Of a stretch of 64,000 nt of DNA, positions 45,024 to 56,055 are shown piece by piece. Within the stretch, counting starts at the first letter, position 1. Each line of letters opens with the position of its first letter. Origin of the DNA: Anaeramoeba ignava. Lineage: Eukaryota; Metamonada; Anaeramoebidae. Location of the stretch: contig JAPDFW010000060.1 in assembly GCA_028826165.1 (NCBI GenBank), positions 372,001-436,000 on the forward strand. Reading direction: 5' to 3'. The translations under genes and the position numbers were made by a program. Below the pieces are notes generated by a model. The model was given only the letters and a program-made list of their open reading frames with translations. It did no database searches and was not told where the DNA came from.

Positions 45024-47111
45024 TCAAATTTTTTTCAAAAATAAATCAATTATTGAATTTTCATTTAATTGATAATAATCTTTTACATCTCTTAATTCTT
45101 CTTTCATTTCTCGATTAATTTTGATTTCTTTATCAAATTTATCATGATAAAGAAAATAAATAATTTGATTTAATGTTTGAAAAGATTTTTTTGAATAATC
45201 ATGAACTTGATTTGATTTATCTTCAATATTTAATTGAAACATTCCTTTGAATAATTCACTTCTTATTATTAAAACTAATTTATGAACTTTGATTTCTTTT
45301 TCTTTTCCATTTTCTTCAATAATTATTTTAAAATCTTTTGAATCATTTTGTTGATATAATTTTTTTAAATCTTTTAATATTCCTTTTATTCCTTTTTTCG
45401 ATTCAATCCATTTTAAATCAAATCCAATTTGTTTGAAAAATTCTTGCATTATTTTCTTTTTTTGATTCCATTTTGATTTTAGTTCTTTTTTTTCAGAATA
45501 AAACGAATCAGGAGAATTTTTTAAAGTATCAATTTGATCATAAAATTGGTCAAAATCAGGAAAACCTGTGTAAAGAAAATTCAAAGCAATTTGAACATTT
45601 TGTTTTGGATTTTTTTGACAATTTACAATAAACTTTTCCAAAATTGATTGATTGTAATCAAGTCTTGAAGATAAAATTAATTTATGAACATTAAATTTGA
45701 ATCCATCATTTGATTCAATTTGAAAATCGGAAAAATTTTCGTTTTGATTCAATTTGAAAAAGTTGTTTAAATCTTGGTTGATTGAATAAATTTGAATCCA
45801 CAAATCAAGGTTTTCTTGAGAAATTAAACGATATTGTTTTATATCAAAAGCATTGAAATCATTTGCTATTAAAATGCTGTATAATTTGTTATTTTGATTG
45901 TGGATTGCAAGAAAAAAAGGAGTTTCATCATAAGTTGTTTTTGCGTTAATATTTGCGCCATTTTGAACAAGAAATTTGACAATTTTCAACGAATTTTCAG
46001 TTTGGATTTGTAATTTACAAAGAATAAGTAGTGCTGTTTCTTGATAGAAATTTGGTAAATTCACATCTGCTCCGTTTTCAATTAAAACTTTGACCATTTC
46101 AAATGATTTTTTCTCACTTGCTATTAATAAAGGTGTTTGTTGTGATGTCAATTTCACATTGACATTTGCTCCTTTTGATATTAAATACTTCGCAATTTCA
46201 ATCAAGTTTTGTTGACATGCAAGTATTAAAGGTGTTTCGTTTCTAAATGTTCTGGCATTGACATCTAATCCTTTTGAAACAAGAAATTCCACAATTTCAA
46301 GTGAATTTGGTTGTTTGCAAACAAGATGCAAATATGTTTCTTCAGAATTTGTTTTCAAATTAAAATCTGCACCTTTTGATATTAAAAATTTGACAATTTC
46401 AAACTGACTTGGGTTTTGACTTTGACAAACAAATTGTAAAGCTGTTTCATTGTATTTTGTTTTGGCATTGATATCTGCACCTTTTTCAAAGAGGAATTTA
46501 ATCATTTCAAATAAATTGGTGTTTTCATTTCCATTTTTGCAAATTAAATGCAAAGATGTTTCTTGTTGATAATTTGTGTCATTGATGTCTAAACCTTTTG
46601 AAATGAAAAATTTGACAAATTCAAAAGTATTTTCATTTTGAAATCGACAAGAATAATGTAAAGCAGTTTCGTTGTATTTTGTTTTGGCATTGACATCTGC
46701 ACCTTTTGAAACTAAGAATTTGACAGATTCAATTGAATTTGTTTTGCAAACATAATGCAAAGGTGTTTCATCAACATCATTTTTGGCATTGACATCTGCA
46801 CCTTTTGAAATGAGAAATTTGATCACATCAATTGAATTTTGACTTTGGCTTTGACAAGCATATTGTAATGGTGTTTCTTTGGAATAATTTGTTTTGGCAT
46901 TAACATCTGCACCTTTTGAAATGAGAAATTCAATCATTTGAAATTGATTTTGAAATTGATTTTCATTTTTACAAATTAAATGTAAAATTGTTTCTTCATT
47001 TTCATTTTTAGAATTAACATCAACTCCTTTTGAAATTATATTTTGAATTTCTTGAAATGAATTTTCTTTATAAAGAGTAAATAAATCTTTTTTTGGAAAT
47101 GATTGACCCAT
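45024..47111 (-). CDS. Ankyrin-repeat protein with two BTB domains
   Basis: Intronless; start taken at 47111 (MGQSFPKK, 695 residues) rather than 21 nt upstream because of the AAAATGG context. About twelve ankyrin repeats cover residues ~8-430, with regular phrases such as ETPLHYVCKTNSIESVKFLV and SKGADVNAK, and inter-repeat loops of four to seven residues. Two BTB/POZ-like units follow: one around SDFQIESNDGFKFNVHKLIL and one near the end, around FKIIIEENGKEKEIKVHKLV and IYFLYHDKF. Ankyrin-BTB proteins usually serve as substrate adaptors of Cul3 ubiquitin ligases. Its loops are a useful comparison for the split ankyrin gene at 19.8-23.6 kb. Converges with the SAPS gene, 58 bp apart. Confidence 0.9.
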   Translation of the reverse strand: MGQSFPKKDLFTLYKENSFQEIQNIISKGVDVNSKNENEETILHLICKNENQFQNQFQMIEFLISKGADVNAKTNYSKETPLQYACQSQSQNSIDVIKFLISKGADVNAKNDVDETPLHYVCKTNSIESVKFLVSKGADVNAKTKYNETALHYSCRFQNENTFEFVKFFISKGLDINDTNYQQETSLHLICKNGNENTNLFEMIKFLFEKGADINAKTKYNETALQFVCQSQNPSQFEIVKFLISKGADFNLKTNSEETYLHLVCKQPNSLEIVEFLVSKGLDVNARTFRNETPLILACQQNLIEIAKYLISKGANVNVKLTSQQTPLLIASEKKSFEMVKVLIENGADVNLPNFYQETALLILCKLQIQTENSLKIVKFLVQNGANINAKTTYDETPFFLAIHNQNNKLYSILIANDFNAFDIKQYRLISQENLDLWIQIYSINQDLNNFFKLNQNENFSDFQIESNDGFKFNVHKLILSSRLDYNQSILEKFIVNCQKNPKQNVQIALNFLYTGFPDFDQFYDQIDTLKNSPDSFYSEKKELKSKWNQKKKIMQEFFKQIGFDLKWIESKKGIKGILKDLKKLYQQNDSKDFKIIIEENGKEKEIKVHKLVLIIRSELFKGMFQLNIEDKSNQVHDYSKKSFQTLNQIIYFLYHDKFDKEIKINREMKEELRDVKDYYQLNENSIIDLFLKKI

Positions 47112-47183
47112 TTTTAAATTATCAAAAAACAAAAAAAAAAAAAACTGAAAAAATTTTTTCCATTTTTTTTTTCCGATTTAAAA
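47112..47183. promoter_or_regulatory. 72-bp divergent promoter between two BTB genes
   Basis: Contains opposed T/A tracts, including TTTTTTCCATTTTTTTTTTCC on the plus strand and TTTTTTCAGTTTTTTT on the minus strand. Both adjacent genes encode BTB proteins. Confidence 0.45.
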
Positions 47184-48347
47184 ATGAATTCAGTAATTTT
47201 TCAAACATCAGAACTAATATCACAATTTTCATTATTAAGAAACGATCCCAAATTCAGCGATTGCATTGTACAAACAAGAGAAAAAACATTTCATTGCCAT
47301 CAAACTATATTATCAATAAGAAGTACTTATTTTTACGTTAAACTTCATGAAATGGAATCCAAAATCTTGATGATCGATGACATCACTACTTCTATTATGG
47401 AGCAAGTTTTCAATTATATATACTCGGCAAAAGTGGACATTGATGAAACAAACTGCTTGTATCTTTACAAGGCCTCACGCAAACTTGGGTTGGGGATGCT
47501 TGTTCCACTGTGTTATGAATATATCAAATCGATTATGAACTATGAAAATATCATTGAAATATTTAGTTTTGGATTGGATTTCAATTTGAAAAGATTGCAG
47601 AAATTGTGCCGCAATTTTATTTTGGTCAATTTTTCCGATTTGCAACCCTATTTATTAGAAATGGATTTATCAGAACAAATGGAAAAAATTTTAACTGAAA
47701 TTTACTTGCAAATTTTTGATAGAAATTTTGATGTGTTTTATTCGATTATTGAGAAGAAGTTTAAATCGAAGGCCATTAACCAATTTTGCTGTATTTTAAT
47801 GAAAAACTTGATTGACAAGAATGTTTTCAATTCAAAGTATTCCAAAAAATCGAAAATGAATGATCTAATAATTTCAAGAATGGAAGAAATGAATTTTTTA
47901 AAGAAAAAAGAAAATTTGCTGAAGAAATTCCTGAATGACAAGGAAAACGTTATTTATTCGCATGTAATTTTTTCGCAGAACAAAAGCTTCTTGCGCTTGC
48001 TGATCAAATCTGATGCTGTTTTGCAATTTTCTTGTGAAACTTCTTTCATTTCACTTGAAATTAAAGATATTTTACTAATTGATCAAAATGGACGAATTGA
48101 AATAACTAATAATCAAAAAGCGCAAAATAAAAATATCAATAAAAAGAATAAAATTCAAACTGTCCAGATAAAAGCGAGAAATATTGTTAATTTTGGCGAG
48201 ATTTTTTGCGATTGCAAAATTCAATTTGTTGGAAACGTTATAAATCAAGGAAAAATTTGGACATCAAATCCAATCAAGAATTCGATTCTAATTCAAGGGT
48301 TTTGGCTTGGAAGGGATTCTAAGCCTAAATATATGAATAAGAATTGA
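47184..48347 (+). CDS. BTB-BACK protein
   Basis: Intronless, 387 residues. Residues ~24-115 form a BTB domain (DPKFSDCIVQTREKTFHCHQ, then IYSAKVDIDETNCLYLYKAS), followed by a BACK-like helical region (~115-190). A C-terminal segment (~285-385) is beta-rich with hydrophobic alternation (ARNIVNFGEIFCDCKIQFVG, GNVINQGKIW). The DNA is less AT-rich and uses more G/C-ending codons than neighbouring genes, which may reflect a different history. Probably a Cul3 adaptor; its substrate is unknown. Confidence 0.85.
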   Translation: MNSVIFQTSELISQFSLLRNDPKFSDCIVQTREKTFHCHQTILSIRSTYFYVKLHEMESKILMIDDITTSIMEQVFNYIYSAKVDIDETNCLYLYKASRKLGLGMLVPLCYEYIKSIMNYENIIEIFSFGLDFNLKRLQKLCRNFILVNFSDLQPYLLEMDLSEQMEKILTEIYLQIFDRNFDVFYSIIEKKFKSKAINQFCCILMKNLIDKNVFNSKYSKKSKMNDLIISRMEEMNFLKKKENLLKKFLNDKENVIYSHVIFSQNKSFLRLLIKSDAVLQFSCETSFISLEIKDILLIDQNGRIEITNNQKAQNKNINKKNKIQTVQIKARNIVNFGEIFCDCKIQFVGNVINQGKIWTSNPIKNSILIQGFWLGRDSKPKYMNKN

Positions 48348-48471
48348 AATTTTTGGATAAAAAAAAATTTTTCAATTAAAAATTTTTAATCATTTTTTTC
48401 TTTTTTTTTTTTTCTTTTTATTATTAAAAAAAAAATATAATTATAATTATAATATTAATAAAACAAAATAT

Positions 48472-51400
48472 ATGGGATCTAAATCATCAAAAAGACGCAA
48501 AAATAAACGGACCCAAATAATTGAAGAACAATTACGAACTGATTCCTTAAAAAAAAGCCAACAAATTAAAGTTATTGTTTTGGGTTTGAATTTTCAACGA
48601 ATTTTAAAAAAAAGCAAATTTTTCTTGTTTATAAAAAGATAATCTAAACCAAACCTTTTATTTCTTTGTGTTTATTCTTTCTACAAAACATTGTAATTTA
48701 AATCAGGTGCTGGAGACTCTGGAAAAACTACTTTATTAAAGCAAATGAAAATTGTATTTCAAGGAGGAATTCCTGAACATGATAAAAAATTTTTCCGTGA
48801 TACAATAAGGGCTAATATTATAAACAATATGCTCACACTTTTACGAGCTGCGGAAGATTTGGATGTTCATTTATCAGAAGAAAATGAAGTAAGTTAACTT
48901 TATTTTGGAGAAATGTTGAACCAAAAAAAAAACTTTTCAATTAAAATTTCAATTTAAAAAAAAAACCAAAAAAAAATAACGTTTTTTTAATTTATTTAAA
49001 AAAAAAAACAAAAAAGAAAATTGCTCAATTTTTTTTTAGTTCTTTTATTGGTGATAGTGATAGTTTAACTGAAACTGCAAGAGATCAAGTTTATCAACTT
49101 TGGTCTGATTCTCAATTAAAACAAGTTTTTGAAGAACGTTCCAAATTTCAAATAGCAGATCAAGCAGGATAGTAAATCTAATCTAATCAAAAAAATTAAT
49201 TTTTTTCAAAAAAATTAATTTAATTTAATTTAATCTTAATTTAATCTTAATTTAATCTTAATTTAATCTTGATTTAATTTAATTTAATCTTAATTTAATC
49301 TTAATTTAATCTTAATTTAATCTTAATTTAATTTAATCTTAATTTAATCTTAATTTAATCTTAATTTTAATTTAATTTAATCTTAATTTAATTTAATTTA
49401 ATTTAATCTTAATTTAATTTAATCTTAATTTAATCTTAATTTTAATCTTAATTTAATCTTAATTTAATCTTAATTTAATTTAATCTTAATTTAATCTTAA
49501 TTTAATTTTAATCTTAATTTTAATCTTAATTTAATCTTAATTTAATCTTAATTTAATCTTAATTTAATCTTAATTTAATTTAAATTTAATTTAAAATTTA
49601 ATTTAAATTTAATCTTAATTTAATTTAATTTTAATTTAATTTAATTAATTTAAATTTAATTTAATTTTAATTTCTTAATTTAATTTTTAATTTTAATCTT
49701 AATTTAATCTTAATTTAATTTAATCTTAATTTAATTTAAATTTAATTTAATTTATCTTTTAATTTAATCTTAATTTAATTTAATCTTAATTTAATCTTAA
49801 TTTTAATCTTAATTTAATCTTATTTTTAATTTAATTTAATTTAATTTAATTTAATTTTAATTTAATCTAATTTTAAATTTAATTTAATTTAATTTAATTT
49901 AATCTTAATTTAATCTTAATTTAATCTTAATTTTTAATTTTAATTTAATCTTAATTTTTAATTTAATTTAATCTTAATTTAATCTTAATTTAATCTTAAT
50001 TTAATCTTAATTTAATCTTAATTTAATCTTAATTTAATTTAATCTTAATTTAATCTTAATTTAATCTTAATTTAATCTTAATTTAATTTTAATCTTAATT
50101 TAATCTTAATTTATCTTAATTTAATCTTAATTTTAATCTTAATTTTATCTTAATTTTAATCTTAATTTAATCTTAATTTAATTTTAATCTTAATCTTAAT
50201 TTAATCTTAATTTAATCTTAATTTAATCTTAATTTTTAATTTAATCCAATTTTAATCTTTAATTTAATTTTAATCTTAATTTAATCTTAATTTAATCTTA
50301 ATTTAATTTAATCTTCTTAATTTAATTTAATCTTTAATTTTAATTTAATCTTAATTTAATCTTAATTTAATTTTAATTTAATCTTAATTTTAATCTTAAT
50401 TTAATCTTAATTTTAATCCCAATTTAATCTTAATTTAATCTTAATTTAATCTTAATTTAATCTTAATTTTAATTTAATTTGTCTTAATTTAATCTTAATT
50501 TAATTTAATTTTCTTAATTTTTTTTAATCTTAATTTAATTTAATCTTAATTTAATCTTAATTTAATTTAATCTTAATTTTAATTTAATCTTAATTTAATT
50601 TAATTTAATTTAATTTAATCTTAATTTAATTTTACTTACTTAATCTTAATTTAATTTTAATCTTTAATCTTAATTTTAATCTTAATTTAATTTAATTTAA
50701 TTTAATTTAATCTTAATTTAATTTAATCTTAATTTTATCTTTTTTAATTTAATTTAATTTAATTTAATTTAATTTGTCTTAATTTAATCTTAATTTAATC
50801 TTAATTTAATTTAATCTTAATTTAAATCTTAATTTAATCTTAATTTTAATCTTAATTTAAATTTAATCTTAATTTAATCTTAATTTAATCTTAATTTATT
50901 TTAAATTTAATCTTAATTTAATCTTAATTTAATCTTAATTTAATCTTAATTTAATCTTAATTTAATCTTAATTTAATCTTAATTTAAATCTTAATTTAAT
51001 TTTCTTAATTTAATTTAATCTTAATTTTAATTTAATCTTAATTTAATCCTTAATTTAATCTTAATTTAATTTAATTTAATCTTAATTTAATTTAATCTTA
51101 ATTTAATCTTAATTTAATCTTAATTTAATCTTAATTTAATTTAATTTAATCTTAATTTAATCTTAAATTTAATCTTTAATTTATTTAATCTTAATTTTAA
51201 TCTTAATTTAATTTTAATCTTAATTTAATCTTAATTTTTCTTAATTTAATTTTAATTTAATTTAATTTAATTTTAATTTTAATTTAATTTAATTTAAATT
51301 TAATTTAATTTTAATTTAATTTAATTTAATTTAATTTTTAATTTTAATTTAATTTAATTTAATTTAATTTAATTTAATTTAATTTAATCTTAATCTTAAT

Positions 51401-54400
51401 TTAATTTAATTTAATTTTAATCTTAATTTAATCTTTTTTAATTTTAATTTAATCTTAATTTAATCTTAATTTAATCTTAAATCTTAATTTAATCTTAATT
51501 TAATCTTAATTTTAATCTTAATTTAATTTAATCTTAAATTTAATCTTAATTTAATCTTAATTTAATCTTAATCCGAATTTAATCTTAATTTAATCTTTAA
51601 TTTAATTTAATTTAATTTAATCTTAATTTAATCTTAATTTAATCTTAATTTAATCTTAATTTAATTTAATTTTAATTTAATCTTAATTTAATCTTAATTT
51701 AATCTTAAATTTAATTTTAATTTAATTTAATCTTAATTTTAATCTTAATCTTAATTTAATCTTAATTTAATCTTAATTTAATTTAATTTAATTTAATTTA
51801 ATCTTAATTTTAATCTTAATTTAATTTTAATTTTAATTTAAATCTTAATTTAATCTTAATTTAATTTAATTTAATCTTAATTTAATCTTAATTTAATCTT
51901 AATTTAATCTTAATTTTCTTAATTTAATTTAATTTTTAATTTAATCTTAATTTAATCTTAATTTAATCTTAATTTAATCTTAATTTAATTTAATTTAATT
52001 TAATTTAATCTTAATTTAATCTTAATTTAATCTTAATTTAATCTTAATCTTTAATTTAATTTAATCTTAATTTAATCTTAATTTAATCTTAATTTTACTT
52101 AATTTAATTTAATTTAATCCCTTAATTTAATCTTAATTTAATCTTAATTTAATTTAATTTAATCTTAATTTAATTTAATTTAATTTAATCTTCGAATTTA
52201 ATTTAATTTAATCTTAATTTAATCTTAATTTAATCTTAATTTAATCTTAATTTATTTAATCTTAATTTAATTTAATCTTAATTTAATCTTAATTTAATCT
52301 TAATTTTAATCTTAATTTAATCTTAATTTAATTTAATCTTATTTCAATTTAATTTAATCTTAATTTTAATCTTAATTTAATCACCCAATTTAATTTAATT
52401 TAATCTTAATTCCAATTTAAATTTAAATTTAATTTATTTAATTCCAATCTTAATTTAACCCAATCTTAATTTAATCTTAATTTAATTTAATCTTAATTTA
52501 ATCTTAATTTAATCTTAATTTAATCTTAATTTAATCTTAATTTAAATTTTAATTTTAATTTAAAATTTAATTTCAATTTAATTTAATTTAATTTAATCTT
52601 AATTTAATCTTAATTTTAATTTAATCTTAATTTTAATCTTAATTTTTTAATTTTAATTTAATTTAATCTTAATTTAATTTAATTTAAATTTAATCTTAAT
52701 TTAATCTTAATTTAATTTAATTTAACAATCTTAATTTAATCTTAATTTAATCTTAATTTTAATCTTAATTTAATTTTAATTTTAATTTAAATTTAATCTT
52801 AATTTAATCTTAATTTAATCTTAATTTAATCTTAATTTAATCTTAATTTAATCTTAATTTAATCTTAATTTAATCTTAATTTAATCTTAATTTAATTTAA
52901 TTTAATTTAATTTAATTTAATCTTAATTTAATCTTAATTTAATTTAATCTTAATTTAATCTTAATTTAATTTAATCTTAATTTAATTTAATTTTTTTTTG
53001 ATAGTTTTTTTGACGAAGTTAAAAGGATTGCTGATCCTGATTATATTCCAACAAATCAAGATATTTTAAATTGTAGAATTCCAACAACAGGTGTTAATGT
53101 TGTTGAGTTTCATCTTAATAATTATCATTGGCAGTAAATCTAAATATAAATTCAAATTCAATAATAAAATTCAAATTCAAATTCAATAACATAAATTCAA
53201 ATTCAAATTCAAATTCAATAATAAAATCAAATTCAAAATCAAATTCAATAATAAAATTCAAATTCATAATAAAATTTAAATTCAATAATAAAATTTAAAT
53301 TCAATAATAAAATTCAAATTCATAATAAAATTAAAATTAAAATTAAAATTAAAATTCAATAATAAAATTTAAATTAAAATTCAATAATAAAATTCAAATT
53401 CAATAATAAAATTCAAATTCAAATTCAAATTCAAATTCAAATTCAAATTCAAATTCAAATTCAATAATAAAATTAAAATTCAATAATAAAATTCAAATTC
53501 AAATTCAAATTCAAATTCAATAATAAAATTTAAATTCAAATTCAATAATAAAATTTAAATTCAAATTCAAATTAAAATTCAAATTCAAATTCAAATTCAA
53601 TTTCAAATTCAAATTCAATAATAAAATTAAAATTAAAAATTAAAAATTAAAATTAAAATTAAAATTAAAATTAAAATTAAAATTAAAATTAAAATTAAAA
53701 TTAAAATTAAAAATTAAAATTAAAATTAAAATTAAAATTAAAATTAAAATTTAAATTAAAATTCAATAATAAAATTCAAATTAAAATTCAAATTCAATTT
53801 CAATAATAAAATTCAAATTCAATAATAAAATTATTAAAGAGTTGTAGATGTTGGAGGACAACGATCGGAAAGAAGAAAATGGATTCATCATTTTGATGAT
53901 GTATCCGTAATAATATTTGTAGTTGCATTAAGCGAATATAATCAAAGATTATTTGAAGATGTTAGTGTGAATAGAATGCATGAATCACTTTCTTTATTCA
54001 ATAAAACAACAAATAGTGAATATTTTCGCTCAAAAAATTGCATAATTTTATTCAACAAATTGGATCTTTTTGCAAGAAAAATTAAAGAAGTTCCTTTAAA
54101 TCAATATTTTCCTGAATATCATGGTGATAATAATGTTGAATCTGGAAAAGAATTTTTTAAACAAAAATTTTTAACTATTGGTTCTAATCATCAAAGACAT
54201 ATTTTTGCTCATTTTACTTGTGCAATTGATACAGAAGGAATGAAACTAGTTCTTGTAAATTTTATATAATTTTTTATCCGATTTTAAATTTAATTTTAAT
54301 TTTAATTATAATTATAATTTTAATTTTAATTTTAATTTTTAATTTTAATTTTTAATTTTAATTTTAATTATAATTTTAATTTTAATTTTAATTTAAATTT

Positions 54401-54804
54401 TAATTTTGGTTTTAATTTTAATTTTAATTTTAATTTTAATTTTAATTTTAATTTTGATTTTAATTTTAATTTTAATTTTAATTTTAATATTAATTTAATT
54501 TAATCTTAATTTAATCTTAATTTTAATTTTAATTTGAATTTTAATTTTAATTTTAATTTTAATTTAATTTTAATTTAATCTTAATTTAATCTTAATTTAA
54601 TCTTAATTTAATCTTAATTTAATCTTAAATTTAATTTTAATTTTAATTTTTTATCCGATTTTAATTTTATTATAATTTTTTAAATGAATTTTAATTTGAT
54701 TTAAATTTAATTTTTTAAATGAATTTTTTAAATGAATTTTAAAATAGGAATCAGTTAATCTTTGTATTATTGAAAATTTTCTAAAAGACCAAGGATTTGT
54801 GTAA
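48472..54804 (+). CDS. Heterotrimeric G protein alpha subunit
   Basis: Six exons: 48472-48583, 48707-48888, 49017-49171, 53005-53133, 53840-54254 and 54748-54804, all in phase, 349 residues (the usual size). MGSKSS gives an N-myristoylation site. Nucleotide motifs: GAGDSGKT (38-45), switch I with Arg174 in CRIPTTG, DVGGQRSERRKW with Gln200, FNKLDLF and TCAIDT; the end reads NFLKDQGFV. All catalytic residues are present, so it should be an active GTPase switch under a seven-helix receptor. No Cys at -4, so not a pertussis-toxin-type end. Introns 3-5 are 3833, 706 and 493 bp and made of simple repeats. The alternative third acceptor at 49039 breaks frame. Confidence 0.93.
49180..52990 (+). repeat. 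3.8-kb intron-filling TTTAATCTTAA minisatellite
   Basis: Several hundred copies of AATTTAATCTT/AATTTAATTT-type units occupy G-alpha intron 3 from ~8 nt after the donor to ~15 nt before the acceptor. It is the largest repeat array in the window and lies wholly inside one intron. Confidence 0.95.
53140..53835 (+). repeat. Intron-filling AAATTCAATAAT repeat (G-alpha intron 4)
   Basis: Units of AAATTC, CAATAATAAAATT and later AAAATT fill the 706-bp intron 53134-53839. Confidence 0.9.
54280..54650 (+). repeat. Intron-filling TTTTAA repeat (G-alpha intron 5)
   Basis: AATTTT hexamers with a short block of AATTTAATCTT units, the unit of intron 3, so one repeat type appears in two introns of the same gene. 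Confidence 0.85.
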
Positions 54805-54966
54805 ACTAAGGAATAAAATAAAGTTAAAAAAATGGAAAAAAAAAAATGGAAAAGAAAATAAAAAGAAAACATTTTTTTTTAAAATAAATTCTTTATTTCA
54901 ATGATTGTTTTCAAAATAAAAAAAAATTTATGTTCATTTTGAAGTAAAAAAAAAATAATTTTTTAA

Positions 54967-54990
54967 TTTCATTTTTTTTCATTTTTTTCC
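54967..54990 (+). promoter_or_regulatory. Double TTTCATTTTTTT leader element
   Basis: Two CATTTTTTT runs lie 27-48 nt before the ATG at 55016. Confidence 0.4.
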
Positions 54991-55015
54991 TTTTTAAATT
55001 TTTTTTTTTAAAATA

Positions 55016-55606
55016 ATGGATAATCAAAAATCAAAATTTGGAAGAAAAACACCAATAATTAATCAAACATTTAATGAACCAACACAAAATTATCCACAAA
55101 TAGAAAATTTTCCTCAAACAGAAAATCCTATTGAATATTCAACTAAAAAAAATAATTTAATCAAAAAATTTAGAAGAATTCGTCATTTAATTTTAAATTC
55201 TCCTTATTATATTCAAAAAGGTGAAATTAAAACAAAAAGTCAATTTAATTCCGTTATGGAATCTTTTGTTGACATTAAAAGTCATCTTCCAAAAGAATTA
55301 TTTCAATGGAAATCTCAAAAAAAAATAATTGAAAATGATATGAAAATTGAAAATGAAAATGTCAATGACAATGACATTGAAATTAAAAAAGAAAAACACA
55401 AAAATAAAGACAACGAAAATGAAAATGAAAATGAAAATGAAAATGAAAGTGGAAATGAAAGCCAAAGTCAAAGCAAAAGTCAAAGTCAAAGTCAAAGTGA
55501 TGATAGTGCTGATAATGATTATGTTATTGATTATGAAGATCGAGAAGGTGAAAATGAAATGGAAAATGATGGTTCTGACAAAGATAGCTCAGAAGTTTCT
55601 TATTAA
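55016..55606 (+). CDS. RPC7/Rpc31-like RNA polymerase III subunit (tentative)
   Basis: Intronless, 196 residues. The central part has IKKFRRIRHLILNSPYYIQK and, ~30 residues later, SHLPKELFQWKSQ, matching in order and spacing the small conserved core of RPC7 (basic helix ending in a PYF-type motif, then an LP..L/M motif). The C-terminal 90 residues are strongly acidic, with NENENE and SQSQSQ repeats, and end DNDYVIDYEDRE..SSEVSY; an acidic tail with NDY and a final Tyr is typical of this subunit. RPC7 belongs to the initiation trimer of Pol III. The match is short, so a generic acidic nuclear protein remains possible. Confidence 0.55.
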   Translation: MDNQKSKFGRKTPIINQTFNEPTQNYPQIENFPQTENPIEYSTKKNNLIKKFRRIRHLILNSPYYIQKGEIKTKSQFNSVMESFVDIKSHLPKELFQWKSQKKIIENDMKIENENVNDNDIEIKKEKHKNKDNENENENENENESGNESQSQSKSQSQSQSDDSADNDYVIDYEDREGENEMENDGSDKDSSEVSY

Positions 55607-56055
55607 ATTTTAAATTTTTTTTCTTTTTTTTTTGACATTTATTTTATTTAGATTTTATTTTAAAAAATTAATTAAAAATTATTTTAAATGTTTTTGATAT
55701 TAATTTTATTTCAAATTTATTGAGAATTTATTAATTAAAAATAAATTGAAATGTTTTTTTTTTGCTTTTCGAATTTATTTTTTTAATTTAACAAAAAATT
55801 TTTTTTTAATTTTTTTTTTCATTTTTTTTTTTGCTATTTTCTTCTTTTTGTTTTTTTGCTCTTTATTTTCTTTCTTTTTTATTTCCTTTATTCTTTTTAT
55901 CTATTTTTATTTTCTTTTTTACAAAACAAAAACAACAACAACAAAAAAAAAACGAAAAAGAAAAACCTTTTTTACTTTTAATTGTTTTTTCTTCTTTTTT
56001 TTTTACATTTTCCAAAAAATAACAAAATAATATTTACAAATAACACTTAAATATA
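55607..56055. other. T-rich spacer before the SCP phosphatase
   Basis: Mostly poly-T with TTTTTCATTTTTTTTTTTGC at ~55816-55836. Apparent Phe-rich frames here are composition artefacts. The long distance to the ATG (~220 nt) would imply a longer leader than elsewhere. Confidence 0.45.

Noticed and set aside
49017-49040. G-alpha third exon beginning at 49040 after the T-rich AG
   Set aside because: That acceptor gives the wrong phase; the AG at 49016 restores frame and the expected residues before the helical-domain segment.
55746-56030. Phe/Lys-rich small open frames before the SCP phosphatase
   Set aside because: Poly-T and poly-A composition only; no promoter,  domain or sensible protein.
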